From the NCBI GenBank assembly GCA_029210965.1, contig JARGFZ010000002.1:1-63015 (forward strand): a stretch of 63,015 nt of DNA, written 5' to 3'. The translations under genes were made by a program, and so were the position numbers. This stretch comes from a bacterium. GTDB lineage: Bacteria > BMS3Abin14. Of this stretch, positions 58,842-63,015 are shown in pieces. The first letter of the stretch is position 1; each line of letters starts with the position of its first letter. The notes beneath the pieces are model-generated. The model was not told the origin of the DNA. It ran no database searches and saw only the letters and a list, made by a program, of their open reading frames with translations.

Positions 58842-60461
58842 GTGAAAACTCATCGCTCTCACATGCTTGAGAAGCTGAAAAAAGGAACAATTTTCGACTT
58901 GCTGGTTGTAGGAGGAGGAGCCACCGGATGCGGTGTCGCCCTTGATGCCGCAAGCCGGGGATTGACCGTGGCCCTGGTGGAAAAGAACGATCTCGCCGAG
59001 GGGACCAGCGGGAGAAGTACCAAGCTGCTTCACGGTGGTGTGCGGTATCTTGAGTCAGCGGTAAAACATCTGGACCCGGTTCAATACCACCTGGTGAGGG
59101 ATGCCCTTAAGGAAAGGGGGGTCCTGCTGCGCCTGGCACCCCACCTGTGTCACTGCCTGCCTCTGATAACGCCCCTCTATAAATGGATGGAGGTCCCCTA
59201 CATACTGGCGGGCCTCAAACTCTACGACCTTCTGGCAGGATCCGCAGGGATCGGTAACAGCCGTCTCCTGGGTCGTTCCAGGGCCCTGGAACGGTTCCCC
59301 ATGCTTCACGCCAAGGGTCTCAAGGCCGGAGTGCTCTATTATGATGGCCAGTTCAACGATGCCAGAATGTCTGTGAGCATCGCACTGGCTGCCTCACAGC
59401 ACGGTGCCACGATAGCCAACCATTTGGGGGTGGAAGGGCTTAACAAGGAAAATGGCAAAATCACTGGCGTGGTGGTCAAGGATGGCATCAGCGGTGAATC
59501 GTGGGACATAGGCGCCCGTGTTGTGATCAATGCCACAGGTCCCTTTGCAGACAGCGTGCGGCGCATGGACGATGCGGGCTCCCGGCCCATGCTCAAAGCC
59601 TCCTCCGGTACTCACATTGTCCTCGACAAGCGTTTTGCTCCACCGGACACCGGGTTGCTTATCCCCAAAACAGAGGATGGGAGGGTCTTGTTCGTCCTCC
59701 CGTGGGAAGGGCACGCCCTGGTGGGCACTACAGACGAGCCAGCCGAGGTGTCAGAACACCCAAGACCAATGGAGGAGGAGATAGACTACCTCATCCACTA
59801 TATCTGCAAGTATTTTGATCTTCAGTTCTCCCGAAGCGACATTAAGTCAGCGTGGTCAGGGCTCCGGCCCCTGGTCTCCGATCCCCGAAAATCGGACACG
59901 GCGAAGTTGTCCCGGGATCACGTGCTCGAGGAAAGTCCCGCCGGACTTCTCACCATCGCCGGAGGAAAGTGGACAACCTACCGTAAAATGGCCTGCGACA
60001 CGGTGGACCATGCGGTGAAAAAGTTCAATCTTCGCCAGGTAAATGGCTGCAGGACCGACAGCATACCCTTAAATGGCGGGGCTGATTTCCACGCGGATGG
60101 GGGAGTGCAGCTGGCTGAGGCCTACGGGATAGACCCCGCCATAGCTGAGCACCTGAACAGGGCATACGGGGACCAGGCACGATCGGTCGTCGAGGTCGGT
60201 GAAGAGGGTTTAGGGGGCACCCTTGCAGAAGGGCATCCATATCTTGAAGCGGAAGTGTTGTGGGCCGTGAGACATGAGATGGCCTGCCGGGCCATGGATG
60301 TACTGGCAAGACGCACACCCCTGGCCCTTCTCGATAAGGCAGCGGCAGCATCAGCTGCCGGCTGTACCATCGATATCATGGCCAAAGAGTTAAACTGGGA
60401 CTCCGACCGATGCCGGGAGGAGAAGCAGCTGGTTCAGGAGCGACTGACGTCGGCAATCTGA
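58842..60461 (+). CDS. glpD: aerobic-type glycerol-3-phosphate dehydrogenase GlpD
   Basis: 539 aa. FAD-binding LLVVGGGATGCGVALDAASRG at about 20-40, then AEGTSGRSTKLLHGGVRYLE. FVLPWEGHALVGTTDEPAEV and GGKWTTYRKMACDTVDHAV are typical of GlpD. It oxidises glycerol-3-phosphate to DHAP at the membrane and passes electrons to quinone. GTG start with AAGGA upstream, immediately after the patatin stop. An FGGY kinase begins 2.4 kb downstream. Confidence 0.95.
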   Translation: MKTHRSHMLEKLKKGTIFDLLVVGGGATGCGVALDAASRGLTVALVEKNDLAEGTSGRSTKLLHGGVRYLESAVKHLDPVQYHLVRDALKERGVLLRLAPHLCHCLPLITPLYKWMEVPYILAGLKLYDLLAGSAGIGNSRLLGRSRALERFPMLHAKGLKAGVLYYDGQFNDARMSVSIALAASQHGATIANHLGVEGLNKENGKITGVVVKDGISGESWDIGARVVINATGPFADSVRRMDDAGSRPMLKASSGTHIVLDKRFAPPDTGLLIPKTEDGRVLFVLPWEGHALVGTTDEPAEVSEHPRPMEEEIDYLIHYICKYFDLQFSRSDIKSAWSGLRPLVSDPRKSDTAKLSRDHVLEESPAGLLTIAGGKWTTYRKMACDTVDHAVKKFNLRQVNGCRTDSIPLNGGADFHADGGVQLAEAYGIDPAIAEHLNRAYGDQARSVVEVGEEGLGGTLAEGHPYLEAEVLWAVRHEMACRAMDVLARRTPLALLDKAAAASAAGCTIDIMAKELNWDSDRCREEKQLVQERLTSAI

Positions 60462-60519
60462 GCAGTTGTTGTCTGTCATTTTTTCTTTGTTTAATTTGGC
60501 AGATGTGTTAAAAAGACTA

Positions 60520-60784
60520 GCCCGCTAGGCCTGACCGGGAAGGAAGAAGCCTTACCGGCAGGCCGCTCGGATGAGTCATCCTGCGGAACTAAAACACCTC
60601 AAGGCACCCGAAGCACACCGGCCTACCGGTTCCCTGAAGTTTTCCCCTGACGATTTCCTCCGACGAGCTCGACACGATAGCCTCGCAAAAGGAATCCGGC
60701 CCACGCCCCAGGCGTGGCCCCCACCCCAGTCCCACCAATAGCGGAACGGATTGGTGAATTTTACGAGTCCATCAAAACAGGTCC
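60520..60784. other. hairpin-rich gap before the DEAD-box helicase
   Basis: No gene. Successive top-strand hairpins: 60528-60564 (GGCCTG-a-CCGG-g-AAGG, loop AAGAAG, CCTT-a-CCGG-CAGGCC); 60569-60581 (GGATG-AGT-CATCC); 60617-60630 (ACCGG-CCTA-CCGGT); 60701-60717 (CCACGCC-CCA-GGCGTGG). It ends with TTACGAGTCCATCAA near 60755, which resembles the edge of the 160-bp repeat. Could be a structured 5' leader, an ncRNA or a decayed repeat. Confidence 0.5.
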
Positions 60785-60844
60785 TTGAATTTGCTCAACG
60801 CTTTGCGACGAGACAGGTGCGCATGGACCATGAAAAGGATAGTT

Positions 60845-62200
60845 ATGAACAGTAAAACCTTTGAACAGCTTGGCCTTATTGAACCTCTTCTACGCGCGGT
60901 GCGCGAAGAGGGCTATACAAACCCCACCCCTATTCAGGAAGCAGCCATCCCGGAGCTTATCGCCGGGCGGGACCTCCTGGGTGGCGCCCAGACAGGCACG
61001 GGTAAGACGGCGGCTTTCGCTCTTCCCATTATTCAGAAGCTTGTCGGCCAGAGAAAAAGCCCATCGCCTCGCAGTGTGCGAGCCCTCATTCTCACCCCCA
61101 CGCGGGAGCTGGCTGCCCAGATCGGCGACAGCTTTAAAGCGTACAGCCGCCACGTCAGGCTGAGCCGAACCGTCGTTTTCGGCGGGGTCGGCCAGATGCC
61201 CCAGGTAAGAGCGCTGTCCAGAGGGGTTGACGTGCTGGTGGCTACCCCGGGAAGGCTTCTGGATCTCATGGGACAAAGGCACATACGCCTCGATTCCCTC
61301 GAGGTCTTTGTGCTGGACGAAGCCGACCGGATGCTGGATATGGGCTTCATCCACGATGTGAAACGTGTGATCGCCACACTGCCGCAGCAAAGACAAACTC
61401 TTTTCTTCTCGGCGACCATGCCGCCTGAGATCGTTCGGTTGGCGGACAGCATGCTGAAAGACCCGGTGAAGGTTGCGGTGGATCCACAGGCCTCAACGGT
61501 GGAACTTATTGACCAGAGCATCATGTTCGTGGCTCGCGGCGACAAGAAAGACCTCCTGGCACACGTCCTCTCTGACTCCTCGGTGACGAGGGCTCTTGTT
61601 TTTACGCGAACGAAGCACGGCGCTGACAAGGTGGTGCGGCAGCTGGAACGCGATAAGGTGAAAGCAGAGGCGATCCATGGTAACAAGTCCCAGACCAACC
61701 GCACCCGGGCTATGGATAATTTCCGACGGGGAAATACACGGGTCCTGGTGGCTACAGATATCGCGGCCAGAGGCATCGATGTTGATGGCATCAGCCACGT
61801 TGTCAACTACGACCTGCCCAACATCCCTGAAAGCTATGTCCACCGCATCGGTCGGACTGCCAGGGCCGGAAAGGAAGGAGTGGCCGTATCGTTCTGTGAC
61901 ATGGAAGAGCGCTCATTCCTTAAGGACATAGAGAGGCTCATCGGACAGCAGGTACCGGTGGAAGAAGGACACCCCTGGCACGTGCAGGGGATGCCTGCCA
62001 GAAAGTCTATTGAAGTGAACTCCAAAGGGGAACGGGTCGTCAACGGAAGAAACGGCAAAGGGAACAGACGCAATCCGGCATCATCCGGAAAGGGGAGCAG
62101 GCGCAACCCGGCACCATCCGGACACAGGGGAAGCCAGTCAAACCGCTTTTCAGGAAAATCAGAGTCCGAAAGTGCCGCTCACCTGAGATCCCGCTCATAG
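60845..62200 (+). CDS. DEAD-box RNA helicase, RhlE type
   Basis: 451 aa from ATG 60845 (AAGGAT upstream). Q motif (KTFEQLGL ... [14 protein letters not shown]), motif I AQTGTGKT, Ia [35 protein letters not shown] and [12 protein letters not shown]. The basic, low-complexity C-terminal tail from about 385 ([26 protein letters not shown]) suits RNA binding. Probably for ribosome assembly or RNA turnover in the cold. An earlier in-frame start reads through the structured gap. Confidence 0.94.
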   Translation: MNSKTFEQLGLIEPLLRAVREEGYTNPTPIQEAAIPELIAGRDLLGGAQTGTGKTAAFALPIIQKLVGQRKSPSPRSVRALILTPTRELAAQIGDSFKAYSRHVRLSRTVVFGGVGQMPQVRALSRGVDVLVATPGRLLDLMGQRHIRLDSLEVFVLDEADRMLDMGFIHDVKRVIATLPQQRQTLFFSATMPPEIVRLADSMLKDPVKVAVDPQASTVELIDQSIMFVARGDKKDLLAHVLSDSSVTRALVFTRTKHGADKVVRQLERDKVKAEAIHGNKSQTNRTRAMDNFRRGNTRVLVATDIAARGIDVDGISHVVNYDLPNIPESYVHRIGRTARAGKEGVAVSFCDMEERSFLKDIERLIGQQVPVEEGHPWHVQGMPARKSIEVNSKGERVVNGRNGKGNRRNPASSGKGSRRNPAPSGHRGSQSNRFSGKSESESAAHLRSRS

Positions 62201-62227
62201 CTCTGCTCACTGACATACCAGTATCAT

Positions 62228-62254
62228 AAGCCGCCGAAAGGCGGCTTTTGTTTT
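62228..62254 (+). terminator. intrinsic terminator of the helicase gene
   Basis: AAGCCGCC-GAAA-GGCGGCTT followed by TTTTGTTTT, 28 bp after the helicase stop. Strong Rho-independent terminator. Confidence 0.9.
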
Positions 62255-62278
62255 GGGCGTTAACTAAAAAAGCGAAAC

Positions 62279-62296
62279 TTTTACCACAGGGTAAAA
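62279..62296. promoter_or_regulatory. palindrome TTTTACC-(4)-GGTAAAA
   Basis: Perfect 7+7 bp inverted repeat with a 4-bp centre, shaped like a dimeric repressor operator. It stands alone in the gap between the helicase terminator and the two-CW pseudogene; 62297-62510 shows nothing else I can support. Confidence 0.3.
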
Positions 62297-62527
62297 CCGT
62301 TGATCTTGGGGAAGCACCGTTTCTATAAAAGCGATGTTTTCTCTCGCGCTTTCGCAGGCTCAGGACAGGCATCCAGAAGGCGGAGGAAGGTCTTAACTTA
62401 GAGAAAGCATGATAAAAAATGGGCGGTATTTTTGTACAGAATCAACCTTTACATTCCACTAGCAGAACAGTAGGGTACATTATTGTAATTTATCTCGAAA
62501 GTCTTTTGGATGAAGGAGTGACAATTT

Positions 62528-62840
62528 ACGCAAATTAACTGCTGGGAATTCAAAAAGTGCGGACGGAGAAAAAATCCCGGAATTGGGGGTATGCCTTGCG
62601 GCGACGACAACAGCTCTCCATGGAGTTCACGGTGGGAAGAACGGGGGCCGGACCTGTTGGGCTGTTTGCGGAACGCTTTGCGGGGGCGAGGTGCAGGGAA
62701 CCTTTGCCGACAAGATCGGTAACTGCATGATCTGTGATTTGTTACAGGCTTTCTCACATTTGCGGGAAGCCACCGTTGCTATAGAGGGATGTTTTCAGCA
62801 GTGTGTTGAGATTTTCAGACACGGTGCTGGTATTGTGTAA
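62528..62840 (+). pseudogene. two-CW-domain protein, start codon and frame disrupted
   Basis: The first CW half reads QINCWEFKKCGR in one frame (62531-62566). The second half, ELGVCLAATTTALHGVHGG ... GRTCWAVCGTLCGG ... GNCMICDLL, continues in another frame from about 62568 to 62840. The junction is beside a run of six A. Where the family has ATG before QINCW there is ACG (62528-62530), nine bases after AAGGAG. Two-CW proteins are small Cys/Trp-rich proteins, probably metal-binding, common in Deltaproteobacteria. Decay is likely; a sequencing error could explain the frame but not also the ACG. Confidence 0.75.
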
Positions 62841-62871
62841 GAGGGTGGGTTGTGTCAAGGAGGCCAGGCAG

Positions 62872-63015
62872 TTGGTAGATCAGCTGAGCAAGAAAACCTT
62901 TCTTATCATCGACCAGGGGGGCCACGCCAGCAGAGCCGTGGTCATGGATGAGTCCGGAAGACCTCTGGCCGGGGCAGAGCGTGCCCTGGAAACATCCCGG
63001 ACCGAAGGCGGCTTC
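62872..63015 (+). CDS. FGGY-family carbohydrate/glycerol kinase, N-terminal fragment
   Basis: 48 codons, cut by the window end. FLIIDQGGHASRAVVMDESGRPL is the first phosphate loop of FGGY kinases (GlpK: DQGTTSSRAI). TTG 62872 is chosen because AAGGAGG (62857-62863) lies eight bases upstream; a GTG at 62845 is also in frame. The Gly-His-Ala in place of Thr-Thr-Ser suggests a subfamily other than classical GlpK. Proximity to glpD suggests glycerol or polyol use. Confidence 0.75.
   Translation, partial: MVDQLSKKTFLIIDQGGHASRAVVMDESGRPLAGAERALETSRTEGGF

Noticed and set aside
60520-60580. Possible bacterial SRP (4.5S) RNA because of a GGAAGGAAG-like stretch
   Set aside because: The flanking symmetrical loop and GGAA-tetraloop arrangement of SRP RNA are not present; the stretch forms a different hairpin.

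Overview
The window comes from a Gram-negative bacterium that most resembles the Desulfobacterota / old Deltaproteobacteria. Evidence: a sigma70-type RpoD and an rpsU-dnaG-rpoD block; the order rpmH-rnpA-yidD-yidC-mnmE-mnmG-rsmG-parA-parB-bactofilin-atp as in Desulfuromonadales-type genomes; paired b and b' ATP synthase subunits; and a broken two-CW-domain gene, a small Cys/Trp protein typical of that group. No phage, IS element or CRISPR array was seen; almost everything is chromosomal housekeeping.

Layout. 1-7131: tRNA 5' fragment, then (minus) rpoD, dnaG, mutS2, yqeY, rpsU. 7308-20506: a long minus-strand run read as rho, rpmE, a DUF1385 membrane protein, prfA, prmC, murA, hisG-D-C-B-H-A-F-IE and a HIT hydrolase. 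20873-24329: a GAF/degenerate GGDEF protein, coaE, bioY (plus), purine nucleoside phosphorylase, a small membrane protein. 24904-24980: tRNA-Pro(CGG). 25196-33566: a complete F1Fo ATP synthase operon. 33624-43594: bactofilin, parB, parA, rsmG, mnmG, mnmE, yidC, yidD, rnpA, rpmH. 44316-54098 (plus): dnaA, dnaN, recF, gyrB, gyrA. The divergent rpmH/dnaA junction, DnaA-box-like sites, an AT-rich tract after dnaA and two parS sites place the replication origin here. 54259-63015 (plus): two PilZ proteins, two TPR proteins, patatin-like lipase, glpD, a DEAD-box helicase, a two-CW pseudogene and the start of an FGGY sugar/glycerol kinase.

Three things stand out. (1) The ATP synthase operon has two c-subunit genes: a normal single hairpin with Glu in both helices, and a fusion of three hairpins (248 aa) in which the ion-binding Glu is replaced in every hairpin (Ser, Gln, Gln). 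A mixed rotor would carry fewer ions per turn. (2) A roughly 160-bp repeat occurs four times, one copy lying between the two c genes. It folds into an outer stem around three to four hairpins, and the stems show compensatory base changes between copies. (3) Nearly every intergenic gap carries short quasi-tandem arrays with a strict period of 7 or 8 bp, often as inverted pairs, with a different unit at each locus. About 26 such loci occur in 63 kb, and some run into the 3' ends of genes and form their C-terminal tails.

The genes otherwise form ordinary modules: macromolecular synthesis (rpsU/dnaG/rpoD), translation termination (prfA with its methylase prmC), histidine synthesis, ATP synthesis, chromosome partition and tRNA modification, membrane insertion, replication initiation and supercoiling, and possibly glycerophospholipid turnover (patatin-GlpD, FGGY kinase). 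All functional calls come from reading motifs and lengths; no database search was run.
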